Assembly: GCA_937941715.1 (NCBI GenBank)
Contig: CALDGX010000107.1
Span: 1-43,570, forward strand
DNA: 43,570 bases
Origin: an uncultured Chloracidobacterium sp.
Lineage (GTDB): Bacteria; Acidobacteriota; Blastocatellia; Pyrinomonadales; Pyrinomonadaceae
Direction: 5' to 3'
Shown here: in pieces, positions 32,394-41,258 of the stretch
How the letters are laid out: each line of letters begins with the position of its first letter
How positions within the stretch are numbered: the first letter of the stretch is position 1
The notes under the pieces: generated by a model
Told to the model about the DNA's origin: nothing
Databases searched by the model: none
What the model saw: the letters and a program-made list of their open reading frames with translations, nothing else
Made by a program: the position numbers and the translations under genes

Positions 32394-35300
32394 TTAGAAC
32401 TCAAGTCTAAGGCCGAATTGGATCTGCCGATTCGTAAACTGGTAAGTCGAGCGGATGGTACCAAATCCATCGGTCGGGCTCGTACTACCAAGATCGGTGT
32501 TCGGCACCGCCAGCTGCGGCGTATTGAACAGGTTAAAGAAGTCAGCACGGAACTGCATCTTGAACCGCTCATACAGATTAAAGTACTTCGACACGCCCAT
32601 GTTCAGCTGGTTGTTCGACGGCGAACGCAGGCTGTTGCGGGCGAGATTGCCGAACCGGCCGGTCGGAGCATCGACGAACGAAGCTCGGTTGAGGTACATA
32701 CTCGCGCCGTTGCCCGTGTACGGATCACCGACCAGATCGACGCGGACGCCGTTGCGGCGAACGTCGAACGGCTGGCCGCTCTGCCAGCGGAAGATTCCGT
32801 TGACCTGCCATCCGCCCAAGAAGGCGTCAGCAGCCGAATTCCAGTTCGAGCCCCAGCGGCGGCCCTTTCCGAACGGAAGGTCATACACCGACTCGAGCGA
32901 AAGCACGTGCGGAAAATCGACACGCGATTTTGCCATCGGCTCGATGAAGTTGATGTTGGTGTCGGCAACCGCATCAAATGCACCCTCGCCGTTGTCGCGG
33001 GTCTGCGAGAATGTGTACGCCGCACGATACTGCCATCCCGCCGTAAAGCGGCGCTCAAGCTGGATCTGAAGCGAATCGTACTGAGATTTGCCGTTGTCGT
33101 CACGCACGCGGACCGGTCCGCCGTTCGTGTAACAGTTCGGCGATGTGCGGCCGTTCGGGCAAGGCATATTGGTGTTTGCCTCGACGATGCGGCCATTCAG
33201 GTTGTAATACAGGATCAGGTTGTTGCCGCGCGTGCCGACGTAACCGATGCTCAGTGCCGTGCTGTCAGTCAACTGACGCTGATACTGAATGTTGAACTGC
33301 TGAACGTTCGACGTCTTGTTGTCCGGTTTGACAGCAAGAACGCTGACGTTCTGCGGGTTGTTGAGATTGACGCTCGAAACATCGCCGAGCGGCAGCGGTC
33401 CGGTCGCCAGACGCGAATCAAGCGTACCGTTCGGGGCACGGCCAGAAAGCGTGATGCGGACGCCGTCGCCGTAGTTGAACTGTGAAAATCCGCTGTACGG
33501 CGGGTTTTGCGCCAGCTGGTTGTCGATACCGCCGCGGTCGAGGAAATAGAACATTCCGTATCCGCCGCGGAGCACCGATTTGCCCTTGCCGCCAAAATCG
33601 TACGCAAAGCCGAGCCTCGGGCTGAAGTTGTTCGTGTCCGTATTGGTCAGCGAGTCGCTCTTGCCGTTGGCCACGACCAGGCGTCCGGTCGTCAGGTCAA
33701 AGTTTGCCTGGCGGCCGTACATTTCGGTCGGGTTCGTAAAGTACTCATAACGGAGGCCGAGATTGAGCGTCAGATTTTTGGTGGCTTTCCAGTCATCCTG
33801 AGCGAAAACGGCGTTTTCCCAGTTGCGTGTACCAACCGTGCCGAATGGCGGTCCGATCTGATAGTTGCAGACAAAACCGATCAAAAGGTCAGCCTGTTCC
33901 CAGCCCGTGGTCGGGGCTCCGCCGCACTGCGACGGGTCACTGTTTCCGATCAGGAAAAAGTATCCCTTGCCGCGGTTCGGGCGATACAGTGCGACATCCC
34001 TGCGAAGCACGGTGCCGCCGAACTTGACGGTATGATTTCCGCGAATGTAGCTAAGGCTGTCGACGATCTGATAAGTATCCTGCGGTACGATGTACGGGCC
34101 GAAATCGCCCGTGTACTCAAGCTGTCCGTTGTATCCGCCGATAAGTGCTCCGCCGCCGAGGCTGGCATCGCGGTTTGCGTTCGGGATACCGAGGTTGCCC
34201 GATATCGGCTGGTCAAAGAACGGCGGTGTGTAGCCGTAATTGATGCGGCTTGCCTGAACGCGAAGCTCATTGAAAAGATCGGTCCTGAGCGACGAGTTGA
34301 GGCCGAAAACGATACCCTTGGTCTTGGTCGGGTTGGTTCCCGAACCGAAACCTGCCGGCAGAGCCGGGAGCCGCGACGTAACCGTCTGCTCGAATTTGCC
34401 CCAGCTGAAACGGCCGAAGAGCGAGTGCTTCGACGACAGCGTCGCGTCTATACGCGTATCGAACGTGTTGCCGTTGGTCGTCTCGTTGCGGGTCGTTGCG
34501 TAATTGTTGAAAATTCCCGGCCGATTGGGCAGCGGAAACGCCTGCAAATATCTGAGGGCGACCGGGTTCATTCGGTTACCGGCCAGCAGGTCGACGCGGT
34601 TATTTGCGATCGGCAGATTGGTCAGGATGTCCGTCAGCTGAATGCTCGGCAGCAGCTCCGAAAAATTACCTGTACGCATCAGAGCCGTCGGAACGGTCGC
34701 CGTTTCCTGATTGAGCGGTAGAAACTGTCTCAGCCCTTCGTAATCGCCGAAGAAAAAGACGCGGTCGCGCCAGATCGCTCCGCCGAACGTGCCGCCAAAC
34801 TGGCCGCGGCGAAATTCGTTCCTGGTGCTGTTGAACGTCGGCCGGGCATCGAAATTGTCATTTCTGACAAACGCAAAAGCACTGCCGAAAAAGCGGTTCG
34901 TGCCTGATTTGATGACCGAGTTGACAATACCGCCGCCGCCGCGGCCAAACTCAGCCGACGCGACGCTTGTCTGAACTCGAAACTCCTGTACGGCCTCGGC
35001 CGACGGGAATACGTTGATCGTGTTGACCAGCGATTCGTTATTGTCGACACCGTCAAGCAGGAAGTTATTAGCCTGCGTCCGCTGTCCGTTTACCGACAGT
35101 GCGGCGCCGCCCGTATTTCGTCCGCGATACGTCTCGGCATTGCCCGATACGCCGGTCGCAAAACCGGCCGGTATTCCCTGCGTAACTCCGGGCGTCAAAC
35201 GCGCGAGCTCAAGGACGTTGCGTCCGTTTAGCGGCAGGTCGATCGCCTCGCGGCCCGAGATGACCTGTCCGAGGGCCGACGTCGTCGTATCCACCTGCGG

Positions 35301-35684
35301 GATGTCGCTCGTGACCGTCACCGTCTCGGACACGGCGCCCGCCTCAAGGGCAAAGTCGAGATTGGCACTCTGGGCGACCTCGAGGGTGACCTCCTGTTTG
35401 ATCGTCTTAAAGTTCGCTTGCGCGACCTCGATCCGATAACGGCCCGGCTGCAGCGACAGGACCGTATATGATCCGTCGGCATTTGAGACCACCTTTGAAA
35501 CTCGGCCCGTGCCGACCGAGGTAACGGTGACCGTCGCTCCGGCGACGACCGCTCCGTTAGCGTCGGCCACGGTGCCCTGTATCCTTGCCGATTCCGTCTG
35601 CGCCAGGCCGGTCATGGCAAGGCACAGCAGCGTCATCGCGGCAAGAACATAATTCTGCACACGTAACATACTTAAGTTTTTCAT
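32394..35684 (-). CDS. TonB-dependent receptor (Oar/CarboxypepD_reg type)
   Basis: The start is the ATG at 35684: AGAGGTGG lies 8 bases upstream, whereas the longer frame would start at a GTG inside that site. The product is 1096 aa. It has a signal peptide ending GLAQ, then a CarboxypepD_reg domain (ARIQGTVADANGAVVAGATVTVTS ... SYTVLSLQPGRYRIEV), then a plug region (TTSALGQVISGREAIDLPLNGRNVLELARLTPGV ... FLLDGVDNNES), and a long beta-barrel ending in Phe (QFGLRLEF), as outer-membrane proteins do. It should import or bind oligosaccharides at the outer membrane. No SusD partner gene is present. The ROK-type operator covers its promoter. Confidence 0.94.
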   Translation of the reverse strand: MKNLSMLRVQNYVLAAMTLLCLAMTGLAQTESARIQGTVADANGAVVAGATVTVTSVGTGRVSKVVSNADGSYTVLSLQPGRYRIEVAQANFKTIKQEVTLEVAQSANLDFALEAGAVSETVTVTSDIPQVDTTTSALGQVISGREAIDLPLNGRNVLELARLTPGVTQGIPAGFATGVSGNAETYRGRNTGGAALSVNGQRTQANNFLLDGVDNNESLVNTINVFPSAEAVQEFRVQTSVASAEFGRGGGGIVNSVIKSGTNRFFGSAFAFVRNDNFDARPTFNSTRNEFRRGQFGGTFGGAIWRDRVFFFGDYEGLRQFLPLNQETATVPTALMRTGNFSELLPSIQLTDILTNLPIANNRVDLLAGNRMNPVALRYLQAFPLPNRPGIFNNYATTRNETTNGNTFDTRIDATLSSKHSLFGRFSWGKFEQTVTSRLPALPAGFGSGTNPTKTKGIVFGLNSSLRTDLFNELRVQASRINYGYTPPFFDQPISGNLGIPNANRDASLGGGALIGGYNGQLEYTGDFGPYIVPQDTYQIVDSLSYIRGNHTVKFGGTVLRRDVALYRPNRGKGYFFLIGNSDPSQCGGAPTTGWEQADLLIGFVCNYQIGPPFGTVGTRNWENAVFAQDDWKATKNLTLNLGLRYEYFTNPTEMYGRQANFDLTTGRLVVANGKSDSLTNTDTNNFSPRLGFAYDFGGKGKSVLRGGYGMFYFLDRGGIDNQLAQNPPYSGFSQFNYGDGVRITLSGRAPNGTLDSRLATGPLPLGDVSSVNLNNPQNVSVLAVKPDNKTSNVQQFNIQYQRQLTDSTALSIGYVGTRGNNLILYYNLNGRIVEANTNMPCPNGRTSPNCYTNGGPVRVRDDNGKSQYDSLQIQLERRFTAGWQYRAAYTFSQTRDNGEGAFDAVADTNINFIEPMAKSRVDFPHVLSLESVYDLPFGKGRRWGSNWNSAADAFLGGWQVNGIFRWQSGQPFDVRRNGVRVDLVGDPYTGNGASMYLNRASFVDAPTGRFGNLARNSLRSPSNNQLNMGVSKYFNLYERFKMQFRADFFNLFNTPQLAVPNTDLGSTSPTDGFGTIRSTYQFTNRQIQFGLRLEF

Positions 35685-35807
35685 CAAATTATCCACCTCT
35701 TTCGAAAATGCGATCTGGTTCAGGCACGTCCGAAGAGATCGGACGATCGATCGTTCAAAATTTAGAATTCACGCGAAATCGTTGGGCTCAGTAACTCTTC
35801 GCTTATT

Positions 35808-35829
35808 GTTTGTTGTGTAAACAAACAAA
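35808..35829 (-). promoter_or_regulatory. ROK-type operator, receptor promoter
   Basis: The plus strand reads GTTTGTTG-TG-TAA-A-CAAACAAA, a palindrome with GTTTG/CAAAC arms 9 bases apart. It differs at only three positions from the site at 37133-37154 in front of the ROK gene. It begins at the -10 hexamer, covering the expected transcription start, so binding should repress. Confidence 0.75.
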
Positions 35830-35858
35830 GAATAAATACTTTCGTAACACAATGTCAA
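35829..35858 (-). promoter_or_regulatory. sigma70-like promoter of the TonB receptor gene
   Basis: On the minus strand a perfect TTGACA (35853-35858) is followed after 18 bases by TATTCT (35829-35834). The 5' leader to the ATG would be about 135 bases. Confidence 0.65.
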
Positions 35859-35883
35859 GAAAAAACACGCCGAATTGAAAAAA

Positions 35884-37077
35884 TTAACTTGCCGAGGCGA
35901 ATTTTCTCGCCAAAACGAGGCTTATCGAGCCCAGGATCGTTGGTGTGTCGCCCAATGCCGAGGGTAATATCTGGGTTCCCGACAGTTCCTGCCGGATGCT
36001 CCGCCGGCCAAAAGCCTGGATGTCGTCCTTGATCAAGTCCCAGGCCTTGACGATCCGCCCGCTGACGACGACGGCCTGCGGACTAAAACCGATGATCAGA
36101 TTTGAAATACCTATGCCGAGATAGTTAGCCGTTTCCTTGAGAATGGCGGTCGCGCGTTCCTCGCCGTTTTCGGCCAGACGTATCAGGTGATCCATGTCGA
36201 CCATGGCGGAACGCGATCCGTCGCCGTTGGCGAGATAGCGCCTGATGACCGCCTTCTCGGAAGCGTGTGCCTCCCAGCAATCCTGACGCCCGCATGAACA
36301 CACGACCGGAGCGTTCTCACCGACGTACATATGGCCAAACTCGCCGGCGGCCCCATTCTCGCCGCGATAGACTTCGCCGTCGATGACGATGCCCGTTCCG
36401 ATACCTTCCGAGATCATCACCATTATAAAATTCCGGGTTCGTTTGACCTCATCGGCCCCAAACCACAGCTCGGCCAATGCGACGGCGTTGGCGTCATTAT
36501 CGATGGTCACCGGCAGATCTGTCGCCCGCGTTATCTGGTGGCCGATATCCCAGTTGACCCATTGAAAATAGGGCACATAGAGCACCGTATTGGTCACCTG
36601 ATCGGCGATGCCGGGTATGCTGATCCCGACTTCCATGTCGTGTCCCTGATTCGCGTCGGCAAGGGCCTTGACCCGAGTGAGTATTTGCTCATTCATATAC
36701 TCAAGGTCGGGCGAGGTCGGCAGCGTTTCCTCGCTGAGCAGGTTGCCGCCTAAGTCTGCCAGGACTATGGTCGTTTCACGCGGAGTGATGTCAACACCGA
36801 TGGCAACCGGCGTTCCGGTCTTGAGCTGCAGCAGGGTCGGCTTTCGTCCGCCGGTCGAGTCGCCGGTACCGATCTCCTCGATATAACCCAGCGACTGCAG
36901 GTCATCGACGATCGCTGATACGGTCGAACGCTGAAGTGAGGTCTCGCGCGCGATCTCGGCCCGCGAGATCGGCGAGCGCACCCTGACATAATTGAGTACT
37001 ATCTGACGGTTGATGTCGCGGATCGTGTTGTGTCGCGCGATCTGATTTTTCGCCTTAGATAAATAGATCTTCTTCAT
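35884..37077 (-). CDS. ROK-family transcriptional regulator (XylR/NagC type)
   Basis: This 397-aa protein has a winged helix-turn-helix at about 20-85 (RQIVLNYVRVRSPISRAEIARETSLQRSTVSAIVDDLQSLGYIEEIG) followed by a ROK sugar-kinase-like domain. This has the first phosphate-loop strand (VAIGVDITPRETTIVLADLGGNLL), the sugar-binding segment ENGAAGEFGHM and the zinc motif CSCGRQDCWEAH. NagC/XylR-type proteins repress sugar genes and release DNA upon binding a sugar. It probably represses itself and the receptor through the shared palindrome. The natural inducer could be a maltodextrin product, or mannose, fucose or glucose; the sequence does not say. Confidence 0.94.
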   Translation of the reverse strand: MKKIYLSKAKNQIARHNTIRDINRQIVLNYVRVRSPISRAEIARETSLQRSTVSAIVDDLQSLGYIEEIGTGDSTGGRKPTLLQLKTGTPVAIGVDITPRETTIVLADLGGNLLSEETLPTSPDLEYMNEQILTRVKALADANQGHDMEVGISIPGIADQVTNTVLYVPYFQWVNWDIGHQITRATDLPVTIDNDANAVALAELWFGADEVKRTRNFIMVMISEGIGTGIVIDGEVYRGENGAAGEFGHMYVGENAPVVCSCGRQDCWEAHASEKAVIRRYLANGDGSRSAMVDMDHLIRLAENGEERATAILKETANYLGIGISNLIIGFSPQAVVVSGRIVKAWDLIKDDIQAFGRRSIRQELSGTQILPSALGDTPTILGSISLVLARKFASAS

Positions 37078-37132
37078 TGAGCAAAATCCCTTCTACAGGC
37101 GAAGAGCAAACAGTGAGCCCTGATGTGCGTTC

Positions 37133-37154
37133 GTTTGTTGCCTAAGCAAACAAA
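37133..37154 (-). promoter_or_regulatory. ROK-type operator, regulator promoter
   Basis: The plus strand reads GTTTGTTG-CC-TAA-G-CAAACAAA. It matches the receptor operator at 19 of 22 positions and lies 6 bases downstream of the -10 hexamer of the ROK gene, consistent with autorepression. Confidence 0.75.
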
Positions 37155-37160
37155 CATCTA

Positions 37161-37189
37161 ACTGTATGCCGTTTTTGCTAATTCTTCAA
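37161..37189 (-). promoter_or_regulatory. sigma70-like promoter of the ROK regulator gene
   Basis: On the minus strand TTGAAG (37184-37189), 17 bases, then TACAGT (37161-37166). The operator follows immediately. Confidence 0.55.
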
Positions 37190-37293
37190 CCCCTTTTGTG
37201 GCAATTTAGGAAAAACAGTGAAAATATGGCAGTTTTCGGGCAGATACGGGGCACTTTGTTCGACTCGGCGGGCGGCCGCAAAACACGGCCGTA

Positions 37294-38589
37294 CTATCTT
37301 GGCGATCTTGTCGCCATGGCATATTTTCTGATGACCTGCCAGGTCGTCCGGTCGCTGTCAAACACTGTGTTAAGGCCCTGTTCTTCCATCGGCGGGTCGC
37401 CCATATATTCATCGCCGGCTCGCCAGAAGGTCTGGCCGGTCTTTGGGCGAGCCGTACCGCCAAATGCCCAGAAATTGGCGCCTTTTACGACACCGCTGCC
37501 CACTTTTGCCAGAATAAGGCCGTAATAGGCGTCGCGGACGGTCGTTTTCGACGCGGGGTCAAACGACTGGCCGTCCCGGGGCAGCCCGAACTCTTCGATC
37601 ACGAGCGGTTTCGACAGACGAGCGGCGGCCGCGGCATTGTCGGCGATGTACTTTTCAGTCTCGGCAGCGACCGCCGGATATTCGGCCGCCATCTTTCCGG
37701 CGGCAAACCATCCCCAATTTTTCGGCCAGATGTGTATAGTCAGATAATCGACATTGCTGTCGGCGTGGACGGTCTCAAACAGCTTCGGGTCCTGGGTTCC
37801 GATCCAGCCCTCGTGCCCGATCGTGACCAGGTGCCGCGGGTCGAGAGACTTGATCATCGCCGACGTTTGGCTCAGCCACAGTTTGTAGTCGTCATTCGCA
37901 AACGGCCGCATCGGTCGGGGTTCGTTGGCGATCTCCCAAGCCATTATGGTCGGATCGTCGACATAATTTTTGCCCGAGATCCGGTTCCGGCGCTTGATGA
38001 TCAATTCGGCCTGTTTGCGGTAGCCGGCCTTACAGGCGGCGCACGCATAGAATTTCGCGACCACGTCGCGAAGCTCATCCCAATCGGGCTTTCGGGTCAA
38101 AAGGCTCTCCGAAACTACCTTGTTCCAGATAAGATATTGCTGAAATCCGCCGCTCCACTCCCAATTATTGCTGAGGTAGATGACGGCCTTCATTCGCCGC
38201 TTGCCCATCTCGTACAAAATTAGGTCAAGGCCGTCGAGAATGTTTTCGTCAAACTCGCCTTGCCTTGGCTGCAGCGGCGGGCCGACGCGAATGACGTCGT
38301 TGATCGGGCCGGAACCCTCGGCACCGCCCAGGAGCCGGAGATTGGTCACGCCGTTCCGTTTCAGAAAATCGAGTTCCCTTCGCAAACGCTCGATACCGCG
38401 TTTTCGGTCCTTTTCAAGCCCGATCAGCGCTCCGTACCAATAATTGGCACCGACAAACGTGTACTCGGCACCGTCGACGTAGAACGCACCGCCGCGGGTC
38501 GTCACAAACCCCTTCGCGTCTGCGCTGAACGAAGCAAATACGAATAAAACAATTAGTGTTAAGAGGGCAGCGGCGCGCGTTCTGAACAT
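37294..38589 (-). CDS. Secreted GH5 endo-beta-mannanase-like glycosidase
   Basis: This 431-aa protein has signal peptide MFRTRAAALLTLIVLFVFASFSADA. The opening FVTTRGGAFYVDGAEYTFVGANYWYGALI and the block NGVTNLRLLGGAEGSG are typical of GH5 mannan endo-1,4-beta-mannosidases. The acid/base Glu is E223 in MAWEIANEP and the nucleophile is probably E333 in LVIEEFGLP, with HIWPKNWGW between. It should cut beta-mannan backbones outside the cell or in the periplasm. It lies upstream of the ROK gene on the same strand (216 bp apart) and is divergent from GH95. Confidence 0.9.
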   Translation of the reverse strand: MFRTRAAALLTLIVLFVFASFSADAKGFVTTRGGAFYVDGAEYTFVGANYWYGALIGLEKDRKRGIERLRRELDFLKRNGVTNLRLLGGAEGSGPINDVIRVGPPLQPRQGEFDENILDGLDLILYEMGKRRMKAVIYLSNNWEWSGGFQQYLIWNKVVSESLLTRKPDWDELRDVVAKFYACAACKAGYRKQAELIIKRRNRISGKNYVDDPTIMAWEIANEPRPMRPFANDDYKLWLSQTSAMIKSLDPRHLVTIGHEGWIGTQDPKLFETVHADSNVDYLTIHIWPKNWGWFAAGKMAAEYPAVAAETEKYIADNAAAAARLSKPLVIEEFGLPRDGQSFDPASKTTVRDAYYGLILAKVGSGVVKGANFWAFGGTARPKTGQTFWRAGDEYMGDPPMEEQGLNTVFDSDRTTWQVIRKYAMATRSPR

Positions 38590-38607
38590 TCGACCATTAT
38601 TGGCGAT

Positions 38608-38626
38608 TTTTGTTTACAAGACAAAA
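38608..38626. promoter_or_regulatory. Degenerate ROK-type operator between GH5 and GH95 genes
   Basis: TTTTG, 9 bases, CAAAA. On the minus strand it contains TGTAAACAAA, identical to the right half of the receptor operator, and matches that operator at about 15 of 19 core positions. It sits 18 bases before the GH5 start and in the region shared with the divergent GH95 gene. Confidence 0.45.
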
Positions 38627-38725
38627 ACAGCGTACGCCGGAACGACCTGTCTCATCTTTTTTCCGCTAATCGTCTCGAAAACTTCCAAACTTGCGTTAGA
38701 ATCGATTGACAAGAAAGGTTACAAG

Positions 38726-38797
38726 ATGTGGTTTCAATTGCGTGCGGCGATCAGCCTTCGAACCGCGGGCAACTATCCGTTCCGTCCTGAGATATGA
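38726..38797 (+). CDS. Possible 23-aa leader peptide coupled to GH95
   Basis: An ATG at 38726 is preceded by AGAAAGG with a 7-base spacer, the best ribosome site in this gap. It encodes MWFQLRAAISLRTAGNYPFR plus PEI and stops at TGA, which overlaps the GH95 ATG (ATGA). The GH95 start itself has no good ribosome site, so coupling is plausible. It may equally be an accidental frame. Confidence 0.3.
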   Translation: MWFQLRAAISLRTAGNYPFRPEI

Positions 38798-41244
38798 GCC
38801 AAAAGATGATTAGCCGAATACTGATCGCCGTTGTTCTGTTCGCCTCGGCGGCCATTGCCCGAGCGGAACTGCCCGGAGAAGCGTTCGATCCGTCAAATAA
38901 TGTTTGGTTTGCAAATCCCGCGGCCAAATGGGACGAGGCTATACCGGTCGGCAACGGACGTTTGGGCGGAATGGTCTTTGGCGGCATTCAGGAAGAGCGC
39001 ATACAGCTCAACGAGGAGACATATTGGTCCGGCGGACCTTACTCGACGGTCGTAAAAGGCGGCTATAAGTTCCTGCCCGAGATACAGAGGCTTGTTTTCG
39101 CCGAGCGGTATCTCGAGGCTCATAATCTCTTTGGCCGGCACCTGATGGGCTATCCGGTCGAGCAGCAAAAATATCAGAGCCTCGCGAACCTGCATCTCTT
39201 CTTCGGCCACGGCAAAGATGTGACCGACTACCGCCGCTCGCTCGATCTTCGCACGGCCGTCGCGACGACCACGTACTCGGTGAACGGCGTGCGGTTCACG
39301 CGTGAGGTCTTTGCGTCGGCGCCGGATCAGGTGATCGTCGTCAGGCTGACCGCCGATAAGCCCGGTGCGATCACCTTTACCGCCAACCTGCGGGGCGTTC
39401 GCAATCAGGCTCACTCAAATTACGGCACGGACTATTTTCGTATGGACCCGGTCGGGCAGGACGGCCTCGCGGTTACCGGGAAATCGGCCGACTACCTCGG
39501 CGTCGAGGGAAAGATACGCTACGAAGGGCGGCTAAAGGCAAAGGCTGACGGAGGCACGGTCCGAACCGACGGCGTTGATCTGAAGGTCGAAAATGCCGAC
39601 GCAGTGACTCTTTATTTCGTAGCCGCGACCAATTTCGTCAATTACAAGGACGTGAGTGCGGACCAGCACGAGCGCGTCGAGAAATATCTTGCCCGTTTGA
39701 ATGGCCGGACGTATCCGCAGATCGCCATGGATGCTGAATCCGATCACAGGAAATATTACGACCGGGCCGGGCTCGACCTGCCGGCGACGGAAAACTCAGC
39801 CCTTCCGACCAACGAACGCAAGGAGAAGAATCAGACTTCGCCGGACCCGAGCCTGGCGGCACTTGCGTACAACTTTGGACGTTATCTGCTGATCTCGTCA
39901 TCGCGTCCGGGCACGCAGCCCGCTAATCTGCAGGGCATCTGGAATGACGATATGAACCCGGCGTGGGATTCGAAATACACGACGAACATTAACACCCAGA
40001 TGAACTATTGGCCGGCGGACTCGGCCAATCTCGGCGAGACCGCCGAACCGCTGTTCGAGATGATCAGGGAGTTGACCGATCAGGGCTCGCAGGTCGCGCG
40101 CGAACACTACGGCGCCCGCGGATGGGTCTTTCACCAGAATACCGACATCTGGCGTGTCGCTGCACCGATGGACGGCCCGAGCTGGGGCACGTTCACCGTT
40201 GGCGGGGCGTGGCTCTCGACGCATCTCTGGGAGCACTACGAATACACACAGGACAAGGCGTTTCTGGAGCGCAGCTATCCGCTGATCGAGGGCTCGGTAC
40301 AGTTCTTCAGCGACTTTCTGGTAAAACACCCGAACGGGAAATGGCTCGTGACCAACCCGTCGACATCGCCCGAGAATTTTCCGGACGGCGGCGGTAATAA
40401 ACCGTACTTCGACGAGGTGACCGGCAGCAGATTGCCCGGGACGACCATCTGTGCCGGATCGTCGATCGATATGCAGATCCTCCATGACCTTTTTGGCTAT
40501 TACCTGAAGGCGTCGGGGATACTCGGCAAGCGCACGCCGCTCGTCGATAAGATCAAGTCTCAGCGAGAACAACTCGTGCCGCCGCAGATCGGCTCGGACG
40601 GTTCGCTGCAGGAGTGGGCCGACGATTGGCGGTCGCTGGAGAAGAACCATCGACATTTCTCGCACCTCTACGGCCTTTATCCCGGCCGGGTGCTTTGGGA
40701 CAAGCGGACGCCGGCCCTGATCGACGCTTACAAAAAGGTCCTCAACGAACGCGGCGACGGCGGCAAGGGATTTTCGATGGCTTGGAAAATGGCTTTGTGG
40801 GCACGCCTCGGCGACGGCGACCGCGCCAATAAGATATTCAAGGGCTATCTCAACGAGCAGAGCTGTTCGCAGATGTTCGCACTCTGCGGCAAGTCGCTGC
40901 AGGTCGACGGCTCATTGGGCATGACCGCCGCGATAATGGAAATGCTGGTACAATCGCAGGACGGCGCCGTCGATTTGCTGCGTGCACTTCCGGGCGAATG
41001 GAGCAGCGGCGAACTCAGCGGCGTGCGTGTCCGTGGCGCCTTCGAGCTCGACCTTCGCTGGGCAGAACGACAAGCGGATACGCTGAAAGTCTCATCATTG
41101 GCTGGATTGCCGTTCCGACTAAAGACCGTCAGGCCGGTCAGGCTGACCACGAATGGGAACACATTTCGAACGATCGAACCGGTCGACGGTGTGATCGAAT
41201 TTCCGACAATGAAGGACAGGTCCTACGTATTGAAACTACGATAG
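38794..41244 (+). CDS. Secreted GH95 glycosidase (alpha-L-fucosidase/alpha-L-galactosidase type)
   Basis: This 816-aa protein has a signal peptide (MSQKMISRILIAVVLFASAAIARA). The N-terminal beta domain starts VWFANPAAKWDEAIPVGNGRLGGMVFGG and includes EERIQLNEETYWSGGPY. The (alpha/alpha)6 barrel has RPGTQPANLQGIWNDDMNPAWDSKYTTNINTQMNYWPADSANLGE, which holds the catalytic Asn residues of the family, and ERGDGGKGFSMAWKMALWARLGDG. GH95 enzymes remove terminal alpha-L-fucose or alpha-L-galactose, for example from xyloglucan or host glycans. It fits a hemicellulose role with the neighbouring GH5. No Shine-Dalgarno sequence is present at its ATG. Confidence 0.94.
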   Translation: MSQKMISRILIAVVLFASAAIARAELPGEAFDPSNNVWFANPAAKWDEAIPVGNGRLGGMVFGGIQEERIQLNEETYWSGGPYSTVVKGGYKFLPEIQRLVFAERYLEAHNLFGRHLMGYPVEQQKYQSLANLHLFFGHGKDVTDYRRSLDLRTAVATTTYSVNGVRFTREVFASAPDQVIVVRLTADKPGAITFTANLRGVRNQAHSNYGTDYFRMDPVGQDGLAVTGKSADYLGVEGKIRYEGRLKAKADGGTVRTDGVDLKVENADAVTLYFVAATNFVNYKDVSADQHERVEKYLARLNGRTYPQIAMDAESDHRKYYDRAGLDLPATENSALPTNERKEKNQTSPDPSLAALAYNFGRYLLISSSRPGTQPANLQGIWNDDMNPAWDSKYTTNINTQMNYWPADSANLGETAEPLFEMIRELTDQGSQVAREHYGARGWVFHQNTDIWRVAAPMDGPSWGTFTVGGAWLSTHLWEHYEYTQDKAFLERSYPLIEGSVQFFSDFLVKHPNGKWLVTNPSTSPENFPDGGGNKPYFDEVTGSRLPGTTICAGSSIDMQILHDLFGYYLKASGILGKRTPLVDKIKSQREQLVPPQIGSDGSLQEWADDWRSLEKNHRHFSHLYGLYPGRVLWDKRTPALIDAYKKVLNERGDGGKGFSMAWKMALWARLGDGDRANKIFKGYLNEQSCSQMFALCGKSLQVDGSLGMTAAIMEMLVQSQDGAVDLLRALPGEWSSGELSGVRVRGAFELDLRWAERQADTLKVSSLAGLPFRLKTVRPVRLTTNGNTFRTIEPVDGVIEFPTMKDRSYVLKLR

Positions 41245-41258
41245 TTAGCAAATAATTT

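Noticed and set aside
32319..34721. Two long plus-strand frames (388 and 404 codons)
   Set aside because: Both are antisense to the TonB receptor barrel and lack signal peptides or motifs.
37273..37291. CGGCCG-CAAAACA-CGGCCG stem-loop after the GH5 stop as a terminator
   Set aside because: The stem is perfect but no T-run follows on the minus strand, so it is not a standard intrinsic terminator.
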